From the NCBI RefSeq assembly GCF_030580865.1, contig NZ_JAUQSY010000013.1:1-64000 (forward strand): a DNA stretch of 64,000 bases. Direction: 5' to 3'. Below, piece after piece: positions 7,922-16,100 of this stretch; position 1 is the first letter of the stretch, and each line of letters opens with the position of its first letter. The notes beneath the pieces are model-generated. The model was given only the letters and a program-made list of their open reading frames with translations, was not told where the DNA came from and ran no database searches. The position numbers and the translations under genes are program-made. The stretch comes from Hymenobacter aranciens. Its GTDB lineage: Bacteria; Bacteroidota; Bacteroidia; Cytophagales; Hymenobacteraceae.

Positions 7922-8773
7922 ATGGCTTCCCTGGCACTCAGCGTTCGAATCGACCCTAACTCCGGCTTCTGCTTTGGCGTGATTTACGCCATCCAGATGG
8001 CCGAAGACCTGCTCGACGAGCAGGGCTACCTCTACTGCCTGGGCGATATCGTGCACAACGACGAGGAAGTGCAGCGCCTCGAAGCCCGGGGCTTGCGCAT
8101 CATCTGCCACGAGCGGCTGGCCGAGCTGCGCGACGAGGCCGTACTCATCCGGGCCCACGGCGAGCCGCCCGCCACCTACCAGATGGCCCTGGCCAACAAC
8201 CTAACCCTCATCGACGCCAGCTGCCCGGTGGTGCTCAAGCTGCAAAACCGCATCAAGGCCAGCTTCGACCGCAAGGATAAAATCTACATCTACGGCAAGC
8301 ACGGCCACGCCGAAGTAGTGGGCCTGCTGGGCCAGACCGGCGGCGAGGCCGTCGTCTTCGAAAACCTCGATGAGCTGCTGCGCCACGAGCTGCCCGAAAA
8401 CATCACCCTCTACAGCCAGACCACCAAGAGCACCGACAGCTTCTACAATATTAAGAATGAGCTGCAAACCCGCGGCCACCAGGTAAACGCCAACGACACC
8501 ATCTGCCGCCAGGTGAGCAACCGCGACAAGGATTTGCGCCGCTTCGCCACCCAGTACGACCAGATACTGTTCGTGTCGGGCACCAAAAGCTCCAACGGCC
8601 GGGTGCTCTACCAGGTGTGCAAAGCCACCAACCCGCAAACGCACTTTGTTTCCAACGTAGATGAAATTCAGCGTGAGTGGTTTGCGCCCGGGCAGTCGGT
8701 GGGTATCTGCGGAGCCACCAGCACCCCCATGTGGCTGATGGAACAAGTGCGCGACCGGTTGTTGTCTTTTTAA
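7922..8773 (+). CDS. ispH: 4-hydroxy-3-methylbut-2-enyl diphosphate reductase (IspH)
   Basis: 283 residues. The three cysteines that hold the iron-sulfur cluster are present at C17 (GFCFGV), C101 (DASCPVV) and C195 (TICRQVSNRD). Substrate-binding histidines H45, H79 and H129 and the proton-relay E131 (HAEVVG) are in place, as is T167 (QTTKS). IspH makes IPP and DMAPP in the last step of the MEP pathway, feeding isoprenoid, quinone and carotenoid synthesis. Its place between crtB and crtW links precursor supply to the pigment genes. The ketolase gene follows after 37 bases, so the two are probably co-transcribed. Confidence 0.95.
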   Translation: MASLALSVRIDPNSGFCFGVIYAIQMAEDLLDEQGYLYCLGDIVHNDEEVQRLEARGLRIICHERLAELRDEAVLIRAHGEPPATYQMALANNLTLIDASCPVVLKLQNRIKASFDRKDKIYIYGKHGHAEVVGLLGQTGGEAVVFENLDELLRHELPENITLYSQTTKSTDSFYNIKNELQTRGHQVNANDTICRQVSNRDKDLRRFATQYDQILFVSGTKSSNGRVLYQVCKATNPQTHFVSNVDEIQREWFAPGQSVGICGATSTPMWLMEQVRDRLLSF

Positions 8774-8810
8774 AACTAGCGGTTAGCTAATAGCTGCCAG
8801 CCATTAGCTT

Positions 8811-9548
8811 TTGAGTGCTGAAATTTTGAACGTCGCTACTGCCAGCCCCCGCATAAAACCGCAGCCGCTCAACGGCAAAGGGGTAGCCGTTGCGCTGCTG
8901 GTGATTGGCGCCTGGGCGGGCCTGCTAACGTTTCTGCTGGCTTTCTACGAGCCCAACTGGCGCAGCCCCGCGCCCTACCTGCTGGCGCTGGGCCAGATGC
9001 ATCTTTACACCGGCCTCTACATCACCGCCCACGACGCTATGCACGGCGTGGTGAGCCCCCATAAGCGCCTCAACAATGCCATCGGTACCGTGGCGGCGCT
9101 GTTGTTTGCCTACAACTGGTTTCCCGGGCAGGTGGCCAAGCACCACGCCCACCACCGCCACGTCGGCACCGCCGACGACCCCGATTTTCACGATGGGGAG
9201 CACCAGAGCTTCTTGCTGTGGTTTCTGCGCTTCGCCTGGCACTACGTGACGTGGTGGCAGGTGCTGCTGATGGCCGTGACCTACAATGTCCTCAAGCTGT
9301 GCTTTCCGCAGGCCAACGTCATTGCTTTCTGGATGATACCGGCCGTGCTGGCCACGCTGCAGCTGTTTTTCTTCGGCACTTACCTGCCGCACCGGGGCGA
9401 GCACGCGGCCGACAACCCGCACAAGTCGCGCAGCCAGCTGCGGCACCACGTGTGGGCCTTTGTGAGCTGCTATTTTTTTGGCTACCACTACGAACACCAC
9501 GACCAGCCCTACCTGCCCTGGTGGCGGCTGTGGCAGACAAAGGCTTGA
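8811..9548 (+). CDS. crtW: Beta-carotene ketolase, CrtW-type (fatty acid desaturase fold)
   Basis: 245 residues. The three histidine clusters of the di-iron membrane desaturase/ketolase group are HDAMH (74-78), HHAHHRH (111-117) and YHYEHH (225-230). TYLPHRGEHA and the C-terminal PYLPWWRLW are typical of CrtW. CrtW adds keto groups at C4 of beta-ionone rings, consistent with 4-keto carotenoids in pigmented Cytophagales. A general desaturase is less likely because of the HDAMHG and YEHH context. The start is a TTG at 8811; no upstream ATG is available and a second TTG lies at 8826, so the start is uncertain. The stop codon lies inside the terminator stem. Confidence 0.85.
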   Translation: MSAEILNVATASPRIKPQPLNGKGVAVALLVIGAWAGLLTFLLAFYEPNWRSPAPYLLALGQMHLYTGLYITAHDAMHGVVSPHKRLNNAIGTVAALLFAYNWFPGQVAKHHAHHRHVGTADDPDFHDGEHQSFLLWFLRFAWHYVTWWQVLLMAVTYNVLKLCFPQANVIAFWMIPAVLATLQLFFFGTYLPHRGEHAADNPHKSRSQLRHHVWAFVSCYFFGYHYEHHDQPYLPWWRLWQTKA

Positions 9549-9597
9549 CGAATGAAAAAGGCCACCCATCGGGTGGCCTTTTTCATTCGTCAAGCCT
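9541..9597. terminator. Bidirectional terminator, perfect 27-bp stem
   Basis: The arm 9541-9567 is fully complementary to 9571-9597 with a three-base loop. A-runs and T-runs inside the stem serve both directions. It separates crtW (plus) from the convergent HMA-protein gene (minus) and contains the crtW stop. Confidence 0.9.
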
Positions 9598-9603
9598 TTG
9601 CAC

Positions 9604-9945
9604 TTAGTGCACTTTGTTGGTTTTCTTGCAGCACTCTGGTAGCCGGTCGTAAGCCTTGGCTTCGGCCGTGGCTTCGTCGGCGTCGTAGCCGGTCTTTTGC
9701 ACGGCGGCGCGTAGGGCGGCCACATCAGTTTTAGCCGGCGAGTAATTGACGGTCAGCACCTGCGAGGCCACGTCGAGCGAGGAGCTTTGCACGCCTTTGG
9801 TATAGGCCATGCTTTTTTCAATGCGCGTCTTGCACATATCGCACACGGCCGAGGTTTTGAATTTCACCGTTTCGGTGCCGGGCTTGGTTTGGGCCTGGGC
9901 CACGAGCGCGAAGAAGGAGAGGAGGGAAGCGAGGAGGAATTTCAT
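9604..9945 (-). CDS. Secreted heavy-metal-associated (HMA) domain protein
   Basis: 113 residues: a signal peptide (MKFLLASLLSFFALVAQAQ), then one HMA fold with the metal-binding CxxC in SAVCDMCKTRIEKSM and the usual beta-alpha-beta pattern ending in LRAAVQKTGYDAD. A pair of cysteines near the end (PECCKK) may add a ligand. It probably binds a soft metal such as copper in the periplasm. It lies downstream of the TonB receptor gene on the same strand, and this trio (HYC_CC_PP, receptor, HMA) recurs in Bacteroidota, which supports a metal role. Confidence 0.85.
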   Translation of the reverse strand: MKFLLASLLSFFALVAQAQTKPGTETVKFKTSAVCDMCKTRIEKSMAYTKGVQSSSLDVASQVLTVNYSPAKTDVAALRAAVQKTGYDADEATAEAKAYDRLPECCKKTNKVH

Positions 9946-9994
9946 GGTTGAGGTTGATTTTGGAAGTGAATTAACAAAAATGTGGCCGGAAAAA

Positions 9995-10090
9995 TTAGGT
10001 GTTAGGTATTTGTTTTGGTATTGGGGCTCGTATGTTACCTAACACCTAACACCTAACACCTAACACCTAACACCTAACACCTAACACCTA
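9995..10090. repeat. Seven-base tandem repeat (CCTAACA)n with inverted partner
   Basis: From 10037 to 10090 the 7-mer ACCTAAC is repeated about seven and a half times. A shorter copy in the opposite sense, TTAGGTGTTAGGTA (9995-10008), pairs with 10036-10049. It reaches the stop of the TonB receptor gene. It is telomere-like only by chance; its make-up of short units in both orientations resembles the ATGAGTT palindrome family. Confidence 0.85.
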
Positions 10091-12430
10091 CTCAATCCGA
10101 TAGCGCAGCCCGGCATACGTCAGCCGGCCATACACCGGCCCCCACACCATGGCCGCATCGAAAGTCTGGCCGAACGGCGCGGCCGCTCCGTCAATGGGAT
10201 TAGGCTGGCGGTAGTCGGTCAGATTCTCCACGCCCGCGTACACCTCCAGCCGTCGGAAGGCGCGGGTAGCCTGTAGGTTGAGCAGCGCGAAGCGGGGCGT
10301 GGTAGCCGGCACGTATTCCTGGCCGCTGCCGTGCTGGTGCGGATGGTCGATGTGCGCCACTGGCCGCTGCCCGAACCACTGCACCGTCAGGTCGCCCCGC
10401 CACTTGTCGAAAGCCGTGGCGTAGCCCAGGTTCAGGAAGGCGCGGTGGTTGGGGGTGAGGGGCCTGGGGAGCAGCTGGTTTTCGTAGGTCGTGCGCACGT
10501 CGAGGTATTTGTAGGCGGCTTTCACGTGCAGGCCTTTCAGCGGCTCGGCCTGCAGCTCGGTTTGCAGGCTGCGGGCAAAGGAGCGGCCGCCCGCCGGCAG
10601 GTTGTCAATCATGAGCGTGGTGGGCGCGGTGTACATGTCTACCACCACCTGGTTGTCGAACTCAGTGTGGTAGTAGTCAACCACGAACGTGGCCGAGTGC
10701 CCCAGCAGTGTAAAGTATTGCGTGGCGCTGCCGCCCAGGTTCCAGGCGCGCTCGGGCTGCAGGTTATTGCCAATGAGAAACTCCCGGGCACTCACCAGCA
10801 GCGAGGCGTTATCGGCAATCGGGTTGGCCACGCGGAAGCCGCGCCCGGCCGACACCCGCAATACCGTATTCTTGGCCGGGTCAAACTTCACGTTGAGCCG
10901 GGGCGTGTACTGCCAGCCGTAGAGGTTGTGGCGGTCGGCCCGGAAGCCGGCTACCACGGTCAGGTTGTGGCTGTTCTGGTAAGTATATTCGGCAAAAGCC
11001 CCGGGCACCCGCTCCTGGCGGTTGCGGTGCAGGCGGGCGGCCAAGTCGGTCGGACTTTCGGTAGTGTAGCGGCGGCCGTCGTCGAAAACCTCCCGGTAAT
11101 CATCATACAGAAAGCTCAGCCCGGCGCGGTACACGTGCGCCGTATTGCCCAGCACGCTCTGAAAGAGCAACGTGCCGAGGCCGGTGCGCTGCGTGCCATC
11201 GTAGCGGCGCACGGTGCGCAGCCGGTCGGGCGTGCCGTAGGAATAGGCCGAGGTGAAGTCGTGGTCGGTGCCGCTCAGCAGCAAGCCCAGGCTCTGGAAG
11301 GGGCGGGTGGGCCAGGTGTAGGAAGTTTTGGCGTAACCGGTGTAGCGGGTGGTCGTCTGCGTAGTACCGTAGCTGGTGGCGAAGGCGTTGGCCTCGCTCT
11401 CGCGGAAATTCATTTGCCCGCCCTGCCGGGTTTCGCGCAGCGCTCCCAGGCCCACTTCGCTCACGATGCCGCGGGTGGATTTGTACTTCCACTTATTAAA
11501 GGCATTGTACTGCGTAGCGAGCGGCAAGTCGAGAAAGCCGTCCTGGTTGCGGTCCACCCGGCGGCCCAGGTGGTCGGTGTGCAGCAGCAGCACGGTGCTC
11601 CATTTCGGGCTGATGCGCGCCGAGCTGTTGAGGTTCACGTCGAATTTGCCGAGGTCGTTGCCGTAGGCGTTAAACAGCAGCTGGTCGGTATTCTCGGGTT
11701 CTTTCAGCTTCACGTTCACCTGGCCCGAAATGGCCTCGTAGCCATTCACCACCGAGCCCGTGCCCTTGATAATTTCGATGCCCTCAATCCAGGGCCCGGC
11801 CAGGTAGCCGAGGCGGTAGGGCGCGGCCAGCCCGCGCAGGGCCGGCTGGTTGTCCACGGTCAGCAGCGAGTAGGAGCCGTCGAGGCCCAGCAGCTGAATC
11901 TGCTTGGCACCCGACACGGCGTCGGAGGTCGTCACCTCTACGGCGGCGTTGGTTTCGAAGCTCTCGGCCAGGTTGCAGCAGGCCGATTTGGTGAGGTCGC
12001 GGGCCGTGATGAGCTGGGTATTGGTGGGCGTGAGCGAGGAATAAGCGGGCGCCCGGTCCGTCACCACCACTTCATTCAGCTCACTACCCGCACGCAAAGC
12101 CACCCGCAGGTAGGGTGCGCCGGAGGGAGCCACGGCCAGCGTATCGGCCCGGTAGCCCAGGGCCTGCACCACCAGCCGCGAGGCCGCCCGCGCCGGGCGC
12201 GGCAGCACGAAGCCGCCGCTGGCGTCGGTGGTGGCCACGGGGCCCGCGTTATCAGTGGCAGCATCGGGCAGCCAGCGCACGATGGCGCCGGGCAGGGGCG
12301 AGGTTTTGCCCGCCTCGGTCACGAGGCCCCGCACGGGCTCGATGAGGCTGCTCTGGGCTTGGCCCAGCAGCGGCAGGATGCTCAGCAGCAGTATAAAAGG
12401 CAGCGGGCGAGGCCCGCGCAAAAAGTCCAT
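10088..12430 (-). CDS. TonB-dependent outer-membrane receptor, probably metal-linked
   Basis: 780 residues. A signal peptide (to about 25) is followed by a carboxypeptidase-regulatory-like beta-sandwich (33-115), a plug domain (ITARDLTKSACCNLAESFET through IEIIKGTGSVVNGYEAISG) and a 22-strand-type barrel ending in YAGLRYRIE. The paired cysteines in KSACCNLAESFETNAAVEV are typical of the receptor subgroup found beside HMA and HYC_CC_PP genes. Such receptors import, or help handle, metal complexes using TonB energy. Substrate identity is inference. The antisense frame is open over the same region but is an artefact of GC-rich codons. Confidence 0.9.
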   Translation of the reverse strand: MDFLRGPRPLPFILLLSILPLLGQAQSSLIEPVRGLVTEAGKTSPLPGAIVRWLPDAATDNAGPVATTDASGGFVLPRPARAASRLVVQALGYRADTLAVAPSGAPYLRVALRAGSELNEVVVTDRAPAYSSLTPTNTQLITARDLTKSACCNLAESFETNAAVEVTTSDAVSGAKQIQLLGLDGSYSLLTVDNQPALRGLAAPYRLGYLAGPWIEGIEIIKGTGSVVNGYEAISGQVNVKLKEPENTDQLLFNAYGNDLGKFDVNLNSSARISPKWSTVLLLHTDHLGRRVDRNQDGFLDLPLATQYNAFNKWKYKSTRGIVSEVGLGALRETRQGGQMNFRESEANAFATSYGTTQTTTRYTGYAKTSYTWPTRPFQSLGLLLSGTDHDFTSAYSYGTPDRLRTVRRYDGTQRTGLGTLLFQSVLGNTAHVYRAGLSFLYDDYREVFDDGRRYTTESPTDLAARLHRNRQERVPGAFAEYTYQNSHNLTVVAGFRADRHNLYGWQYTPRLNVKFDPAKNTVLRVSAGRGFRVANPIADNASLLVSAREFLIGNNLQPERAWNLGGSATQYFTLLGHSATFVVDYYHTEFDNQVVVDMYTAPTTLMIDNLPAGGRSFARSLQTELQAEPLKGLHVKAAYKYLDVRTTYENQLLPRPLTPNHRAFLNLGYATAFDKWRGDLTVQWFGQRPVAHIDHPHQHGSGQEYVPATTPRFALLNLQATRAFRRLEVYAGVENLTDYRQPNPIDGAAAPFGQTFDAAMVWGPVYGRLTYAGLRYRIE

Positions 12431-12526
12431 AGTATTGGTAAGTTAGGCATACTGTCAGAAATGCCAGCGGGCTACCCGCCCACTCGGCCCGGCAGCGCGT
12501 GCGGCTGCCTTCTCTGCCAGAAAAAC

Positions 12527-12961
12527 CTAGACTACCAGGGTACAAGCCCAGGTGAGCAGGGCCCGTCCGCCCAGGGGCGGCGGCGACGAGTCGGCCGCAA
12601 ACCAGCGCTCGGCCGCCACGCCGGGGAGCTTAGCAGCATTGGCCGGGCGCGGCCAGGCCAGCGCCGGCAGCCACGCGGCCAGCAGCGGCGGCGGCAGCAC
12701 TTTGGCGCTTACTACGTCGTGCGCCGGGGCGCTCAGCTTGTGGTGGTGCTTGCTGAAGTCGCAGCAGTCACTCTTCACCCGCGTGGGCAGCTCGCCCGCG
12801 CAACCGGTCAGCGCCCGTGCTGCGCCCGGCAGCCCCACGCTCACCTTGCTGCGCCCGCTGATGCGGCAGGTGTGTCGCTGCACCGTGAGGCCCACCGAGG
12901 CGGCGAGCACCAGCGCGGCCAGGCACAAGCTGAGCAGACGGTGGGAGAGGGGGCGTTTCAT
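12527..12961 (-). CDS. HYC_CC_PP-type small secreted protein
   Basis: 144 residues from ATG 12961 (MKRPLSHRLLSL). It has a signal or anchor helix, then the family landmarks in order: HTC (in VQRHTCRISG), DCC followed by a histidine run (DCCDFSKHHHKLS), and a proline pair (PPLL). The family is named after these residues and usually sits next to a TonB receptor and an HMA protein. The exact function is unknown; the Cys/His content suggests metal binding. The longer frame to 13126 is rejected because a TAnnTTTG box at 12967-12974 lies inside it. Confidence 0.75.
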   Translation of the reverse strand: MKRPLSHRLLSLCLAALVLAASVGLTVQRHTCRISGRSKVSVGLPGAARALTGCAGELPTRVKSDCCDFSKHHHKLSAPAHDVVSAKVLPPPLLAAWLPALAWPRPANAAKLPGVAAERWFAADSSPPPLGGRALLTWACTLVV

Positions 12962-12966
12962 CACTG

Positions 12967-12974
12967 CAAAGGTA
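12967..12974 (-). promoter_or_regulatory. -7 box for the HYC_CC_PP/receptor/HMA operon
   Basis: On the minus strand this reads TACCTTTG, an exact TAnnTTTG match, five bases upstream of the ATG at 12961. No clear TTTG -33 element was found at 19-21 bases. The leader would be very short or absent. Confidence 0.5.
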
Positions 12975-13115
12975 CGGACAAGGCCAGCAGCTGTGCGTAC
13001 AGCAGCTGGCTTTAAACGTACAAAGTCCGGGCGGAGCGGGGCCGGCAGCAAGGCAACCGACCACCCAAAAGCAAAGTGCCGGGAGTGTTGTTTTTTGTGA
13101 ATCAGCGGCGGTTTA

Positions 13116-16100
13116 TTATTCAACAATGAGGCGCAACAGGCGGGAAACCTGCCCCGGATTCGTTACCCGAACGGTGTAAAAGCCGGCGGCCAAGCCCTGC
13201 ACCGGCAGCCGCGCCTGCCGCTCGGGGGCGGCGGCGGCCGGCAGGGTTTGCTGGCTAACCACCTGCCCCAGCGAATTCAGAAGCTGCAGCGTAACCGGCT
13301 GGCCGACCGTGACCTGGCCGCGCCACGTCACGGCACTGCGAGCCGGGTTAGGGTACAGCACATCGGCTGGCGCGCCAGTGGCCGGCGCAGCGGTAGCCGT
13401 CGGCAGGCGGGCCTCATTCCGAGCGGTGATGAGGATATCGGCGGGCCAGCTCGCCATGGCGCTCAGGTCGAGGTCGGCATCGCCATCCAGGTCGGTGAGC
13501 TGCAGGGAAGAGAGGTCCAGGCCCGGGGCCAGGCGAAACAGCTGCTGCGAAAAGCCAGCGGCCCCGCCGTTGAGCAGCACCAGGCAGTTGGGCAGGCGCT
13601 GCGAGGAAGCCATCAGCACCACGATATCAAGCAGGCCGTCGGCATTGACGTCGCCCACCACGGCCGTGCTCGGTGCCACGGGCAAGGTTGAGCGGATGAC
13701 AGTGAAGCTGCTGCGCTGGTTGCGCCACAGGGCCAGCTGGCCGGTTGCTGCGCCGAAGCTGGCCGTCCCCAACTGCACCACATCCAGCAGGCCGTCGTTG
13801 TCAAAATCGGCCAGCAGCGTTGTAATGAGCTGGCTGGGGCCGGCCAGCTGCTGGCCGGGGCTGAAATTGGCCGCGCCATCGTTCAGGTACAGGCGCGAGC
13901 CACCCGTGAAATCACTACCTACCAGGTCCAGGTCGCCGTCGTTGTCCAGGTCGCCCAGGGCCACTCCTTTCATGGAGCCCGGCACCGGCCGGAAGGCCAG
14001 CCGCGCTACCCGGCCCTGGCCGTTGGTGAAGCCAATGGCAATGGAATCGTTGTTCCAGCCGCCCACGAAGTCGAGGTAGCCGTCCGCGTTGAGGTCGCCT
14101 ACTTGCAGCGTGCCCGGCCAGCTGCGGCACTCCAGGGTGTCGCGCTGCGCAAAGTTGCCCGTTCCATCGTTGTAGTTCAAACCGATAGCAGAGCGCTGCT
14201 GGCCGTAAACCGAGTAGGAGGGCTTCGATTTGGTGATAACATCCAGGTCGCCGTCGCCGTCCAGGTCGGCCGCCAGTATCTCACTCACCGTGCGGGGCTC
14301 CAGCGCCCGGGAGGCCGCGGCAGCCATGTCAAACCAGCCCGTGGGCGTACCGCGCCGCAGGCGCGCGCTGTTGCCGCTGCCCGTCACGGCCAGCAAATCG
14401 GGGTAAGAATCGTTGTCGAAGTCGGCCACCAGCGACGTGCCCAGCGTCGGGAGGTTGTTGGGTAGCATCAGGCTGTCGTGCGCCACGAAGAAGCCGCGGC
14501 CGGTGCCGCCGGTGGCCGTTCGAAACTGCTGCACCTGGCCCCGCACGGGGTCGCTGTTCTGGTCGAATAAGGGCGCGGGCGTGCTCACGTTTATCAGCTC
14601 GCCGGGGGCAAAGTCCAACGTGGGGTCGAAGCGCAGGGTGGTTGTGCCGGCGCCCGTCACCGTGCCCGTGCGCCGGCCCTGGCGGAGGGCGCTGAATACG
14701 CGGGGGCCATCGGGCAGCGTGGCTCCCAGGGCTGCCGAGAAGTTGAATTGCAGATTGGTCCCCACGGGCACCTGGTTGGCGTTGTAGCCCGGCTGGGCGC
14801 TGGTCACCATCGTCGAGGGCCGGACGTGGAAGCTGTCGACCGAGGTAGCCAACCCGCTGGGTGTTATCACCGTCAGGCGGCCGGTGGTGGCATTGCCGGG
14901 CACCACGGCCTGCACCTCGGTGGCCGAAACTACCGTGAAGCTGCTGGCCGCCACTCCGTTGAACTGCACCTGCGTGGCCCCGCCCAGGTAAGTGCCCTGA
15001 AGGGTGACCAGCCGGCCGGGCGCCCCCGCCGGCGGCGTGAAGCCCGCCAGGGTGGGGCCGGGCAGCTGCAGCTGACCCGGGGCCGTGGCACTGCCGCCCG
15101 GGGTGATTACCTGCACCGTGCCCGTGCTGGCCAGCGCGGGCACCACCACCGTCAGCTGCGTAGCCGATACCACCACGAACGTGGCCGCCACTCCGCCAAT
15201 CAGCACGCTGCTGGTGCTGCCGAAGTTGGTGCCCGTCAGGGTAATGGTACTGCCCGCGACGGCCGTAGCCGGGCTGAAGGCGGTGAGCGTGGGCGCCGCG
15301 GGCCGGTTAAGTATCGTGAACAGCCCGGCCGTTACCTGGCTGTCGCCGTTGTAGCTGGCCAGCAGGTCGAGGCTGCCGTCGCCGTCGAAGTCGGCCGTGG
15401 CCAGGGCCCAGCCCTGCAGCGCGAACGTCAGGCTGTTTGCCGGCGAGATGATGCCGTTCGTATTCAGGTACCAGCGCATGGCGATGGGCAGCCCCGATGA
15501 CCAGTTGTTGTGCGTCGTGAGGATGTCGAGGTCGCCATCGCCGTCCACGTCGCCCATTTTCAGGAGCTTTGTTTCCGGGGCCACCGTAAAGTTGGTGAGA
15601 GGCGTGCGGCCAAAATCGCCAGTGCCGTCGTTGTAAATGAGGGATATGGCGTTAAAAGAAGTTGTATCCCAATAGCCCAGCAGGTCGAGGTCGCCATCCT
15701 GGTCGAAGTCCGTCAGGGTCAGGTCCGTCAGGCTGCCCCCGCCCCTGAACACCCGGGCCGGGCTGAAATTAGCGGCACCATCGTTCAAGAACGTGTATAT
15801 CCCCGCCAGATAAGGCTCGGCGGCGACGATATCTAGGTCGCCATCGCCGTCGATATCCCCGATTACCACGGTATTCAGGTAGAACGTACTGTTGCCTGGG
15901 TTCGGCAGCAGGCGCGCGTGGTTTTTGAAGTTGCCGTGGCCGTCGTTCAGGCGCACGTTCGTCGAGTCGCGCAGGTTCGTCGGCAGCACCATGTCGAGGT
16001 CGCCGTCATTGTCCAAATCGGCCAGGGCGACGCCGCCGATGCCGCCGAGCTGCTGCTGCAGGGAGCTGGCGGCCGTCAGCCGGCCATTGCCATCATTGGT

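Noticed and set aside
10331..13015. 894-codon open frame on the plus strand opposite the TonB receptor
   Set aside because: It is antisense to a clear receptor gene. In GC-rich DNA the opposite frame often lacks stops, and its sequence is Gly/Val/Arg-rich without domains.
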